The position numbers and the translations under genes were made by a program. 64,000 nt of DNA from Prorocentrum cordatum (taxonomy: Eukaryota; Sar; Dinophyceae; Prorocentrales; Prorocentraceae): positions 185,548 through 249,547 of the forward strand of contig CAUYUJ010014613.1 of NCBI GenBank assembly GCA_963575745.1. The letters are read 5' to 3'. The first letter of the stretch is position 1. Every line of letters begins with the position of its first letter. Below the pieces are notes generated by a model. That model saw only the letters and a program-made list of their open reading frames with translations. It made no database searches and was not told the origin of the DNA. This document shows positions 1-10,195 of the stretch, piece by piece.

Positions 1-544
1 ATCTGGCGCGGAACGTGCCGAACTGCACAATTTGCATGTCCTGCAACGCCTGCGCGCTCAGATGTGCAATGAGGGTGCGAAGTCGCGTAGTTGGCCAACG
101 TGCGTCTCCTCAGCGCTAGGGCACTGAGGATCGCACTGTGCAGGCGGAATGCATAGAAATGCTCCCTTGTCATCGTCGCTGGCATCGGCACGCCTGGCGT
201 CGCAATCCCGTTGCGGACTACGGAGAATTGCCGAATTTGCTCTCCTGTACCGCTGGCGCGTCTGGAATTGAAAGCTGAGCAAATTCGGGATTGCTTGCGG
301 CTGTGGCGACGCCCGCGCGCCCAGAATCGCAATCCGGGCGCGGAATGCGCAAAATTGCCGGATGTGCACCTCCTGCGGCGCCTGCGCGCTCAGGATCGTA
401 ATCTGGGCGAAGTTTGCGCGGCGTCGAAAAATTTGCGTTTCTGGCTGCGCCAGCGATTCTAAAATCGCAATCTGCTGAGGACGCAGGGAATTGCGAATTG
501 GCAGCTCGATCGGCGCCGGCGCCAAAATGCGAGGGTGCAATGTG
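1..544. repeat. Degenerate GC-rich repeat array (E0 leader side)
   Basis: Roughly 50-bp degenerate units built around a GCGC-rich core and an AGAATCGCAA-like motif. They resemble the arrays at 21000-21600 and 54210-54860. Overlapping ORFs here exist on both strands and change with the repeat, so I do not call a gene. The array lies just upstream of the first E0 gag leader and is probably part of that element's 5' region. Confidence 0.6.
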
Positions 545-912
545 CGAAAGTGCAATTCGCGTCTCTGACGCCGGTGGCGCGCCCATGTGCGCAATCTATG
601 CGCAAAGCGCAGAATCACTATTTTGAGAGGATGTCCAGCGGCAGGCTGGACTGATCTAGCGGGGGACGTGCGAAAGCCCTCTCGCCAGGCACATCGCCAA
701 AATTTGGCGCTCTTCATCCGCCATGTCACCACCACCATCTGCCCGGGCGGCTCTGTGCATTCAGGATGGAGCTCAGGCCAGAGCGCCAGCCAGTTTGGTA
801 AGGTACTCGTTTCCGAAATCTTCTGGGCCCAGTGTCTCCTCTGCTTTGCTACAGCGCCCCCACCGCTAGCAGCATACGAGCAGGTAACGAAGAAACGATC
901 CGACAGCTAGCC
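545..912 (+). promoter_or_regulatory. E0a leader with conserved 5' motif
   Basis: Untranslated leader of the first gag copy. At 656-735 it carries a block, TAGCGGGGGACGTGCG then an AAGCCCTCTCGCC run and a GCCAAA-A-TTTGGC inverted repeat, that recurs before the gags of E0b, E2, E3 and E4. The position and conservation suggest a promoter, transcription-start or packaging signal; the exact role is inference. The whole leader is repeated at 22766-23133. Confidence 0.6.
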
Positions 913-1727
913 ATGGCTGCCACTTTCACGGCCGAGGAGCTGCGCGCTGACTTCGAGGGCTTGCCGTCTTCAGCATTCAACGTCGCCGACGAGAGCGGCC
1001 GTCTGCAGTGGATGGAGACTGCGCTGGCGTCCGAGAAGGATCCGCGCAGCAAGCACGACATCCGCTTCTACACGGGCGTCGGCCGCTTCCTGGCGGAGAC
1101 GGTGCGCAGCACCCAGCCCGAGGACTTCGCTGATGCGTACGTCCGCGACGTAATCAAGCAAAGCTTCAGGGTTGGTGATTCTCCTTTCTCAGCCCAGGGC
1201 AACCCGGAGAGTTGGAAGAGCTTCAAGCTGACGCCTGCGATGGTCGTCTGCGCTTTGCGCGTCCAGGAGCCGCGCGCCACGCAGAGCGGCCAGGCATGGC
1301 GGACGAGCGGGACTGCTGGGACCAACGACTCTTATGATGGTTTCAAGGAAGCCGCCCGTGAGTTCGTAAAGGCCCAGGCTGAGCAGGCCAAGACCAACGC
1401 GAAGATGGGCCTCAGTTTTAACCTCGCGGACCGGAAGGTTGAGATCGGTTTGGCTACTTTCCCGCTGGAGGGACTCCCGAGCGAAGAATTACTTGCCAAG
1501 TGGGAAGCGTCGGGTAAATCGGCGGCAGACCGCAGTAGGCTGCACGTCGGGAGCTTCGACGGAAACGACAACCAGGTTGTGCACCGCCCGTGCTGGAGCC
1601 GTTCGCCCAAGATCGACGCTGTCACTGGCCACGGTTCTCTGGAGGAGAGACTCAAAGAAACGCTGGATATGAAGAAAGCCCGCTCCTACGACGACAGGGT
1701 GCAGTTCCCTGGTTTCGCCACGTTTTT
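913..1727 (+). pseudogene. Truncated Gag-like protein, copy E0a
   Basis: N-terminal about 272 residues of the Gag-like protein typical of the YR retroelements in this window. The ATG at 913 follows the conserved leader and opens MAATFTAEEL. Family blocks present are FYTGVGRFLAE, LSFNLADRKVEIGL, LPSEELLAKWE, a variant of the VGSxxGED block (VGSFDGND), WSRSPKIDAV and GFATF. Reading then leaves the family exactly at a TTTTT run (1723-1727), where repeat element R1a begins. The C-terminal third (GHL.DWG, EEHGG, ALE and the basic SRSP tail) is missing. The frame stays open into R1a to 1941, but that stretch is repeat, not Gag. Copy E0b has the same truncation. Gag role (RNA binding, particle assembly) is inferred from position; no CCHC knuckle is seen. 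Confidence 0.75.
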
Positions 1728-2518
1728 ATGGCGCGTAAACTTGTTTCCGCCACAGGAAAATCATCAGGAGCAAGCCCTCGCGTTGTATTATCCTTGCTTC
1801 TTCGCCTCTTTGCCTCTTCGCCTGCCTCGCGGGTTAGTAGTCCTCGGCAAGTCGGCGATTCACAGCCCGCGTTCCTCGTCGCCTAGGCGTCCGTTGTCCT
1901 CGTCGCTTGAGCTTCCTCGAGGAAGCAGCGTCGAAAGCTAGTCGATTCTTGCCGCTCCTCGTCGCCTTGACCGCTGGGAGCGTCGCCCTGCCGCTCTTGC
2001 ACAGCCATGTCCGCCGACTTGGGGGCCTCTGGCTTGCCACGCCTACCGACTTGGAGGCCTCTGGCGCCAAGCCCGCCGACTTGGGGGCCTCTGGCATGGG
2101 CCCCTGCCTTTTTTCGCGGGCAAACCCAGGGCCCCTGTCTTCTCGCGGACAAACCCAAGCCCAAAGGGCTGTTCCCCGTCGGGCCTTTGCCTCTTCGCGG
2201 GCAAACCTAGGCTTCCTGCTTTCTCGAGGACAAGTGCTGCTTCAAGAGCGTGATGCTCTCTGGCGGGAGACCTCTGTCTGGCGTGCCCGCGCTCGTCGCC
2301 ACCCTGGCCCGCCGAGAGGGCATCCTCAGCCATGTCCGCCGACTTGGGGACCTCTGGCTTGCCACGCCTACCGACTTGGAGGCCTCTGGAGCCAAGCCCG
2401 CCGACTTGGGGGCCTCTGGCATGGGCCCCTGCCTTTTCGCGGGCAAACCCAGGGTCTTGTCGCGGACAAACCCAAGCCCTAAGGGCTGTTTCTCACCGCG
2501 CCTGCGCGCCGTCTCTGG
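1728..2518 (+). mobile_element. R1a repeat element, 5' part, inserted in E0a gag
   Basis: Begins ATGGCGCGTAAACTTG next to a T run, followed after about 28 bp by GAAAATCATCAGG. The same sequence starts R1b (23949) and, inverted, the R2 and R3 elements (52970 and 58145). The internal sequence has CCTCGTCGCC-type repeats and two copies of a roughly 100-bp block (near 2005-2100 and 2330-2435) with repeated CCGACTTGGGGGCCTCTGG motifs. Long ORFs here are shadows of repeats. The element appears non-coding. Confidence 0.7.
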
Positions 2519-2696
2519 CAATCCAGGGTCATTTTCGCAATTTTAAATATTGGAACATCCTGGCTTGCACGCTGAGCGCAAACTCACGCCTCCAAGAATA
2601 CATTTGCTCCGAATTGCTTGTCGAGGTCAACGCCATGTTCTGCGCCCAGGCCCGTGAGACACGGCGTGCAGCCGCTCAGAAACACAATTGAAAGTC
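2519..2696. other. Short unassigned AT-richer stretch
   Basis: Lower-GC sequence between R1a and the 49-bp array. It has no ORF that resembles anything else in the window. I see no clear feature. Confidence 0.3.
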
Positions 2697-3975
2697 AGAT
2701 CCGCGCATTCTGGCGCAGGCCAGCCCAGAGTCGCAACAGCACATCTCCGCGCATTCTGGCGCAGGCGCGCCTAGAAGCGCAAATGAAGCGCGGCTCCACG
2801 CATTCTGGCGCAGACCCGCCCAGAATCGCAAACGGAGCGCGAGTCCGCGCTGGCGCAGGCGCGCCCAGACTCGCATCTGGAGCGCGGCTCCGCGCATTAT
2901 AGCGCAGACGCGCTCAGATGGCAAACTGAACGCAAATCCGCGCATTCTTGCGCAGGCGCGCCCGGAATCGCACATGGTGCGGATCTCAGCGCATTCTGGC
3001 GCAGGCGCGCCCAGAATCGCAAACGGAGCGCGAATTCGCGCGTTCTGGCGCATCGCAAACAAGGCCCGAATCAGCGCATTCCAGCGCAGATGCGCCCAGA
3101 ATCGCAAGTGGAGCCCGAATCCGCGCATTTCTGAGCAGGCGCGCCCAGAATGACAACTGGAGCGCGATTCCGCATTCTCTGGCGCACGCGCGCTTAGAAG
3201 CGCAAATGGAGCGCGACTCCGCATTCTCTGGCGCACGCGCGCCGAGAAGCGCAAATACAGCGCAACTCCGAGCATTCTGGCGCAGGCGCGCCTGAATCGC
3301 AGGAGAAGCGCGAACCCGCGCATTCTGGCGCAGGCGCGTCCAGAGTCGCAAATCGAATGCGAATCCGCGCATTCTTGCGCGGGCGCGCCCAGAATGGCAA
3401 CTTGAGCGCGATTCCGCGCATTCTGGCAGGCGCGCCCGGAATCGCCAATAGAGCGCGGCTCCGCGCAATCTGGCGCAGGCGCGCCCAGAATGACAATTTG
3501 AGCGCGATTCCGCGCATTCTGGCGCAGGCGCGCCCGGAATCGCCAATGGAGCGCGACTCCGCGCATTCTGGCGCGGGCGCGCCCAGAATCGCAAATGGAG
3601 CGCGACTCCGCGCATTCTGGCGCAGGCGCGCCCAAAAATCGCAAACGGAGCGCGAGTTTGCATTCTGGCGCAGGCGCGACCAGAATCGCAACTGGAGCGC
3701 GGCTCCGCACATTCTTGCGCAGGCGCGTCTTGAATCGCACATGGAGTGGAGTGTGCAGGGCGCCCAGACTGACAACTAGAGCGCGATTCCGCGCATTCGG
3801 GCGCAGGCGCGCCCCGAATCGCCAATAGAGCGCGGCTCTGCGCATTCTGGCGCAGGCGCGCCCAGAATCGCAGATGGAGCGAGATTCCGCGCATCCTGGC
3901 GCAGGCGCGAAACCGAGCGCGACTCCGCGCATTCTGGCGCGGGCGCGCCCAGAGTCGCAAATGGAGCGCGACTCC
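2697..3975 (+). repeat. 49-bp minisatellite array, left half
   Basis: About 26 degenerate copies of a 49-bp unit made of GCGCATTCTGGCGCAGG, then CGCGCCCAGAATCGC, then AAATGGAGCGCGACTCC. Each unit contains ATTCTGG and CCAGAAT about 11 bp apart, so it can fold as a hairpin. The array stops at 3975 at ..GCGCGACTCC and resumes in phase at 10196 after element E1. Long ORFs on both strands across it come from the repeat and are not genes. Confidence 0.9.
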
Positions 3976-4069
3976 AGAAAATCTCCTCGGCGGCCTCCGC
4001 AGTAACAGTGCCACAGAGAGGTGCCCTGCTGCGTGGTTGCGCCGCTCTTGGGGTCACGCCACCAAGCCC
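3976..4069 (-). repeat. E1 split direct repeat B2
   Basis: 94 bp, nearly identical to 4522-4615. It forms the 3' end of E1, which in element sense ends GAGGAGATTTTCT. Confidence 0.88.
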
Positions 4070-4521
4070 GCGACTACAACCACGCGACCACCGAAAACAC
4101 ATACCTCCACCGAGAGCGGGAGGGCGGGGAAAACGGAAAAACGGACAAACGGCCCGCGCGGGCACAGCCGCACGCAGCCCACCACCACCTGCGGCCAACA
4201 GGACTGCGCGGAGCAAGAAACCCTCAGGCCACACAGGGCCGCCAACGGCAACGCCGCCACGGCAGCCTGGCCGAGAGCGCCGCCGCCGGACAGGGCAGCC
4301 AGGCCCAGGACACACGACAGACACGACCAACAGACAGACGACAGCGACCGACGGACGGCAGAGCAGCAGCAGCAACAGCCGCAGCAGCAGCAGCACGCCG
4401 CACCAGGCGGCCAGTCCGCAGCCCCCCTGGGAGGCAACCAAGACGTGAGCACCCAGACCGGGCAGCTCCAGCCCTTTCGTCAATTTTCCCACCCATGAAA
4501 GTGCACACACTTTAAGGGTTG
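4070..4521 (-). repeat. E1 split direct repeat A2
   Basis: Lies between B1 and B2. Positions 4132-4521 match 9805-10195 (A1). The extra 62 bp next to B2 would be the part of A deleted from A1. It contains a GACA- and CAG-rich simple tract near 4300-4400. ORFs across it are shared with A1 and look incidental. Confidence 0.85.
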
Positions 4522-4615
4522 AGAAAATCTCCTCGGCGGCCTCCGCAGTAACAGTGCCACAGAGAGGTGCCCTGCTGCGTGGTTGCGCCGCTCTTGGGGT
4601 CACGCCACCAAGCCC
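4522..4615 (-). repeat. E1 split direct repeat B1
   Basis: 94-bp copy of B2 on the YR side. The B1/A2 joint, read on the minus strand, is GATTTTC, 34 bp with an AAAGTG/CACTTT hairpin, then GAAAATT. This is one of the recurrent junction signatures. Confidence 0.88.
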
Positions 4616-4743
4616 AATGCTACCAAGAGCGTGCACACCACCCACAAGCGGACGCGGCTCAGCCTGTCCGCGCACTAGCGAGCCCAGACAGATGACGACG
4701 ATGGCTTTTTGCACAGCAACCGCGGCCCTCTGCACAAACAGCC

Positions 4744-6303
4744 TCAAGCACTGTCTGACGAGCTGGAATAATTCGCCAACCAATTACCGGCTTCGAGCCC
4801 CCCACGGGCCCTCGCGGACGCGTAACCAAACGCTGTGAGACCACGCCAACCGCCAGAATAAAATAGAGCTGTCGGGCCGCCCGCTTTTAAAGCGTCCGAA
4901 GCCCAGCCCCGCCGGAAAGCATGCGTACCCCAAGCTGCTGGCGATTCCAAACCTGCAGCGGCTGCTCCCAATTTCAGGAGCGCCAGCGACTCGGAATACC
5001 TGATATGGCTGAAAGGCGGACGCACGTGCGCCTCCAATTGCTCGAGGGCGCACACGCCGCACATGCTGGAGCCGAGGACCTCGCAAATGCACTGCCTTGT
5101 AACTACCGCCGGCTCTTTGTAACACTTCCGTTTCATGCACGTAATCGAACAAGAAAGTTTGCCACGTTTTTTTCTGAACGCCACAGGCGCAAGCCCTGTG
5201 CCTATGATCAGTGACACGCTATATCGCAAAGTAAAATGACGAGACACAGCCCACGACATGGCCACGTCACGCTTGCCTACGCCCACAGCCCATTCATACA
5301 ACAAGCGCGCATCTTGCACAGAAGCCCGCATCCTCGGACGGCGAACACCACACACTGTGGATTTCTCTGCACCACGGACCAACCGCGAGGTGTCGCTCAG
5401 AGCGCCCGCCTCGCATTTGAGCCAAGCCAACACGGACCGCAAGTGCGATAGATACTTCGACAAAGAAGCACCGTTGCGAAACAACGTGGCAAAACAGTAC
5501 AACGATGCCTCAGCAGGCGGCCACGGCGGCTGCGCTGTCAGAGCCGCCGCGTGGCCCCACAATTGCACGGCTGATGCGTACGCCCCTGCGCTCTTGCGCC
5601 ACCCTTGGAACTCCATCCAGCAAGCCTGCTGCGCGAACTGAAAGCTAGAAGTATTGTTGTCTCTCGCCCGTGCCAATTCCCCAGTTGGCGCGCCTGCCAC
5701 TGGAAGCGGCGCAGCCGCCTGCTTGCCCAGAATACGAATGGCATCTGCCAGAACCGAAGGAGCAGGCGGCCTGCGGAGTTTTGTCGCTTCACAAATCATG
5801 GCCAAAGCGGTCGCTGCAGCCTCGACAGCAGCGGCCGGACTGCCTGCGACGCTGGCTGGCGGAGCAGGGGACGTGCATCTTGAGCGCAAGGCACACCGCG
5901 GATCACCTCTGAGATGTGCTGTGGCCGCCCGAGGAGCGCTATGATGGACAAGCTCCCGGTTGGCCACTGCCGTGCAAAATTTGAGAAAGTATTGAACGAT
6001 GGCTGCGTCCAGTGTTTGCAAAGCCGACCACACTTCTGCCGCTTCACCCACGGTTAATCCGCCGAAGTCGCTCGGCGCCACGGCCCCTTCTTTCTGCAGA
6101 GATTCAGCCACGGCCCCCGCGCCAGGAGCTGGGAAAGGTCTTTTCGCGGCCAGAGCCGCCCTTTCGAGCAACGCCCGAAACTCTTCCGTAACAGAGTTAT
6201 GCGGCACATTTCTCTCAGACCCTTCTGCTCCAGACGGTGCGCCAGGGACAGCATGGCGACGCTGCCAGTGTGCTCTGCTCTCGTTCAAGAAACGCAACGC
6301 CAT
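4744..6303 (-). CDS. E1 tyrosine recombinase
   Basis: About 519 residues, intact. It is taken from the ATG at 6303 (MALRFLNE) because E2 YR starts MALEFIN at the same place; the frame is open 82 codons further upstream. The C-terminal half is a tyrosine recombinase: LRYS carries the first Arg, MKRKC the Lys of the beta-hairpin, THAFRRGW the HxxR box, GGWRG the second His/Trp position, and FGYA the nucleophilic Tyr. Between the Lys and HxxR lies CICEVLGSSMCGVC, a Cys cluster shared by all E1-E4 recombinases that may bind zinc. The N-terminal half is Ala-rich and weakly conserved. The enzyme should integrate the cDNA circle in the nucleus. It follows the RT-RH pseudogene by about 150 bp. Confidence 0.87.
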   Translation of the reverse strand: MALRFLNESRAHWQRRHAVPGAPSGAEGSERNVPHNSVTEEFRALLERAALAAKRPFPAPGAGAVAESLQKEGAVAPSDFGGLTVGEAAEVWSALQTLDAAIVQYFLKFCTAVANRELVHHSAPRAATAHLRGDPRCALRSRCTSPAPPASVAGSPAAAVEAAATALAMICEATKLRRPPAPSVLADAIRILGKQAAAPLPVAGAPTGELARARDNNTSSFQFAQQACWMEFQGWRKSAGAYASAVQLWGHAAALTAQPPWPPAEASLYCFATLFRNGASLSKYLSHLRSVLAWLKCEAGALSDTSRLVRGAEKSTVCGVRRPRMRASVQDARLLYEWAVGVGKRDVAMSWAVSRHFTLRYSVSLIIGTGLAPVAFRKKRGKLSCSITCMKRKCYKEPAVVTRQCICEVLGSSMCGVCALEQLEAHVRPPFSHIRYSESLALLKLGAAAAGLESPAAWGTHAFRRGWASDALKAGGPTALFYSGGWRGLTAFGYASARARGGLEAGNWLANYSSSSDSA

Positions 6304-6451
6304 CCAAAACGAAAGCGCGCGAATACTGAATCTGAGCCAAAAGCTACGGACAATGCACTGGCGAACATCATGCACGCACGCATCCGCAGCAAATGCTTCA
6401 ATCTCACATAACGCATGCATTTTTTCTTCCTCGGTAGCCCGCTCGATGCAC

Positions 6452-8612
6452 TCACACAGCCCACGGGAGATTTGACGGCCATGGCCATTCGACCTGTCTG
6501 AAATGTAAACTCTCGAGCGTTGCGCGGCCCCCGCGGGCCTTGCTCGCACGGGTCGGGCCGTCCGCCAGGTTCAGCGCAGATGGCACGCAGTGAGCATGCA
6601 TGAGAACATTCGCTCGCGCCAGCTCGAACCAGACCGACCCCAATACTGCATTAAAATCGGCTGTCTAGAACATCCGCGCAGCAGGGTCTGCAACGCGGTA
6701 GTGTTGTCAATGAACACCACCAGCTCTGGGTGCTCCACGGCTTGCTGCAAGAAGAAATGCACGCCACACAGCGCAGCGAGAAGTTCCCACAGCGTGACCT
6801 GCGTGCGTCGGGGCAACGCCCATGACCATGCTGCGGCCGGGACAGCCGTCGCTGCCCATACCCGACGGGCTGGTGTCGCGAGCACAAACGCAAGCTGTCC
6901 CCCGCCAGTTGCATCCGCGTATAGAATGCACCGCTGAAGGCACGGCTGCCGGAAACTAGCAAAAGCCGACGGGGTCGAGCACAAATATCGCTCCCACCAC
7001 TGTAGTGCACTGCGCACCCGGTGCGTCAGCACTGCGCGGCCGCACTTGCCGTGCCAAAACAGCGGCGCGAGAAATACTCTCGCGCCCCTGCCAAACACTG
7101 CCGTGGCACCCCAGCTTAAACGCCCAGCCAACTTCGCCGCCCCTGCGGGGGACAACGAATTAGCGTGCAAAGCCTGACGAATTTGAGCTAGCCAATTTTC
7201 TTTCTTATCCTCGCCGATCCAAAACCAAATGCCGTCTGGGCAAGCTTTCGCTACTACTCCTAAGACGACTGTTTGGTCGGCCTCTGCGACTGCTTTCGCG
7301 TCGCCCAACCTCCACCCAAGCAAATCGACTACGAGCTTTCGCGCCAAATTTGCAGATCCTCTAGGCCCTGCATGCGCCCCGCTGTTTGCAGTATCCAGTG
7401 CCACATCGCCTTCGAAAAGATCGTCCACGAAACGCGGGTACACGACCAAAAAGACAACAGCCAACAGGGCCTGGACAGCACTGCCAAAGCGATGCCACGC
7501 GAATACAGACGCAGCCGAGCCAAACGGGCACGAGAGAAGCTGCAAACCTCTATCACTGCGCTCTGCTTCAGCCCAAGTTGCAACGGCAAATTGCAGATGC
7601 TCGCTCCGAATCGGCAGCGTTTTAAAAAGCCGACTTGAAATCATCTTTCCTGAAGAGGAAAGCGGCGCCGGGATGACCACCTACACACGCCCGCGCGACG
7701 CCGACTAAGGTGTCCAGCGAATCGTGGTGCATCTCCTCGGGGATCGCTGTGGCGCTGTTCACACCGTTGTCAGTGAAATCGTCTATCAAGCGCACCTTGC
7801 GACGCTTACGGCCGCTCTGTTCCTGCCAACCTTCGTCGACAGGAAATCGGGCTGTTAAAAGACAGCGATGGCGAGAAAGCGAAATCCAGTGAGCCTTACG
7901 CTCTGCTACTTCTTGCAAGCATTTGTTGCGGAACGCTTCTGCAAGTTCTTGGTCAGGCACTATGGAACGACGAACCCTGTTCAAAGTGCAGGCGTTGCGT
8001 TCATCAAAATTCTGATGGAGTTCCTCCACCGTCGTTGCGGAGACACTCGCAGCCCTGGCAGGCTGAATCCCGCTCGGCTGCAAACCCCCTACGATCGGGA
8101 AACCGAAAGCTAAGCTATTCACAAGCTCGGCGTCTGGCCAGCTGATATATTCCAGCATCTCCCTCAACAAGAAAAGATTCTTTTCAGGACCTAAAACGCT
8201 CTGGCATTGCAAAGGCAAACGAGAGAACGTTTGCCGCCAGAGTGGGTCCGTCACTCGCTTCCTTTCCCCCCAATGAGAGACAGCACTTGCGCGGTGTTCA
8301 TGCAGTTCTGCCGGCGACATGTCGGCAGCTTTGCAAAGCGCATTCTTTAAAATCTCAGGCAAGCAAATGCCCGGGACGACAAGTGGCAACGCGAGCGCCC
8401 ATTCAAAGTGATCAGCCGGGCACATCGTTGCACACGGCCTTGTCAGAATTTAACTCGCGCACCGCAGCGCAAAACTCGCAAAAGAAATCTTTACGTTCTG
8501 CGGAGCGCGCAGCAGAATCGGGAACGCCGGTCTCCAACCGGACGCGTCCATCCAACTCCGATTCGCCGTCGTCTTCCCCCGGCGCATCGCTATCGGAGCT
8601 GTCGTGACCAGC
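6452..8612 (-). pseudogene. E1 reverse transcriptase / RNase H, frameshifted
   Basis: DIRS-type RT-RH in three reading frames. The first part (from about 8425) has the VLGPEKNLFLLREML block, the RLIDDFTDNGVN block and the motif A region KDDFKSAF. One extra T in a T run near 7620 then shifts the frame. The second part (7680-6571) has LSCPFGSAASV, the catalytic FVDDLFEGD box and RNase H motifs YADATGGG and FIDNTTAL. A base loss near 6650 shifts the frame again, before the last RNase H Asp in NLADGPTR. The gag-RT linker (8440-8612) also carries indels, unlike the clean in-frame linkers of E2, E3, E4, E6 and E7. The inactivating changes are small and mostly in homopolymers; assembly error is possible but less likely for three of them. 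Confidence 0.82.
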
Positions 8613-9804
8613 TCACTTCTTGTAGTGCTTCTTCCAGCCCTGCCACTGGCTCGACTTGCCCCAGGACGCAGCGTCATCGTCTCGCTGCCGCTTCGGGGGC
8701 CTCTGCGGCGACAGCGTGTTCCGGTTGCCCTTGGGCTCGCCCTTGTCGGCGCCCTTGGGGAACCCCGCCTTGCCGCTGCCTTTGCCGCCCTTGCCGCAGG
8801 CGCTGGAGCTGCCAGACGCAACAGACTTAGCAGTGAACTTGTTGAGTTGCTCGCCACGCTGCTTCACCTTGTCCGCCGCCTTTCGCACCATGTCGTCGTC
8901 CAGCTTGCAGAAGAAGTCGGACACGCTCTTGTCGCCCCGCTCCAAAGAGCGAGCCATGGCGCGAGGCTGCATCACGTCACACTGATAGCACACTCGGACG
9001 CCGCCGTGCTCCTCTGTAATGTGGGAGAGGTTGAAAATGTACGCGAGCAAATCTGTCTGAGTGCACACTTCCATGAGCACGCACTTGATGCCCCATTGGA
9101 ATATGTGACCGACAAAGGTAGCGAAGCCCATGTAATCCAACTTGAGTTTGTTCTCTCTGGCTTTCTTTTCGTCCAACACTGCCTTCAATTTATCTTCAAG
9201 AGAGCCGATTGTCGGGACGACCTGCACCACTGGCGTGCGCGACCACTCGGGCCTGTGGTGCGTTTGGAGGCATTCCCCGTCTGCACTGCCCACGTAACGC
9301 TGGCCTTTGGAAGCGGCGATTTTTCCTGCCTGCTCAAACTTCGCCAGATTCTCTTCGGAGGGCAAGCCATATTGTGGAAAGTTCTCGAGGCCCACCTTGG
9401 CCAAGCGTTTGGCCAGGTCAAAAGAAAGACCGAGCTTCGCAGGCGGCGTGACAGCAGCTGTTTGCGCATTGACAAACTTTTCCATCGCCTGCTCCAAGCC
9501 AGAGGACGTGCCAGAGGCAGCTGGCTGCTCCTTCATGTCTTTGGCCTGACAACGCTTCTGCACACGAAGTGCCAAAGCCATCATGGCAGGTGTGAGTGTG
9601 AACTCCTTCCAGCCTTCCTCTGAAAAGGGTTTGTCTCCGACTGTCAACCCAGTGCGCAGACTGTCACGGATGAACTCGTCTGCGAAATCCTCTGCGTGCA
9701 CGGATTGAACCACCTCAGCCATGGCACGCGCAACACCAGTGTAGAACCGGATGTCGCGTTTTGCTCGGGCGTTCTCGTCCACGCACGTCGCGAACTCCAC
9801 GAAG
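8613..9804 (-). pseudogene. E1 Gag-like protein lacking its N-terminus
   Basis: Reads from a junction with A1 (FFVEFATCV) to a TGA at 8613-8615. It keeps the family core: FYTGVARAMAE, LSFDLAKRLAKVGL, LPSEENLAKFE, RYVGSADGE, RPEWSRTP, DYMGFATFVGHIFQWG, EEHGG and a Lys/Gly/Ser-rich tail ending GWKKHYKK. Compared with E2 Gag (441 residues) about 30-35 N-terminal residues are missing, as is the rest of A1 and the leader. A single deletion removed them. No ATG is present at the junction, so it is unlikely to be translated normally. As in the other elements the stop is TGA preceded by AAG. Confidence 0.8.
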
Positions 9805-10195
9805 AACGGAAAAACGGAGAAACGGCCCGCGCGGGCACAGCCGCACGCAGCCCACCACCACCTGCGGCCAACAGGACTGCGCGGAGCAAGAAACCCTCAG
9901 GCCACACAGGGCCGCCAACGGCAACGCCGCCACGGCAGCCTGGCCGAGAGCGCCGCCGCCGGACAGGGCAGCCAGGCCCAGGACACACGACAGACACGAC
10001 CAACAGACCGACGACAGCGACCGACGGACGGCAGAGCAGCAGCAGCAACAGCCGCAGCAGCAGCAGCACGCCGCACCAGGCGGCCAGTCCGCAGCCCCCC
10101 TGGGAGGCAACCAAGACGTGAGCACGTAGACCGGGCAGCTCCAGCCCTTTCGTCAATTTTCCCACCCATGAAAGTGCACACACTTTAAGGGTTGA
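9805..10195 (-). repeat. E1 split direct repeat A1
   Basis: 391 bp, nearly identical to 4132-4522. It forms the 5' end of E1, starting TCAACCCTTAAAGTG on the minus strand. It ends abruptly inside gag because of the 5' deletion. Confidence 0.88.

Larger units (their letters stand above)
3976..10195 (-). mobile_element. E1: DIRS-like YR retroelement with split direct repeats
   Basis: A 6.2-kb element reading leftward: A1 (9805-10195), gag, RT-RH, YR, B1 (4522-4615), A2 (4070-4521), B2 (3976-4069). A1 and A2 match over 391 bp; B1 and B2 over 94 bp. It interrupts the 49-bp array. The flanks ..GCGACTCC and CGCATTCTGG.. rejoin into a normal repeat unit with at most one base changed, so there is no target duplication. 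This is the expected signature of YR-mediated insertion. The gag 5' end is deleted and the RT-RH is frameshifted, so the copy is defective. Confidence 0.88.

Noticed and set aside
1907-2482. 191-codon ORF in R1a and its 197-codon counterparts in R2/R3
   Set aside because: They translate tandem CCGACTTGGGG/CGCGGGCAAACCC repeats in different frames in each copy, with no conserved start or frame.
2697-3975. CRISPR-like array of spaced direct repeats
   Set aside because: Units are contiguous and degenerate over their full length, with no unique spacers or cas genes, and the sequence is eukaryotic.
7600-7640. Programmed frameshift within E1 RT
   Set aside because: E2, E3 and E5 RT-RH genes are uninterrupted at this place, so the extra T is a mutation (or error) and not a conserved signal.
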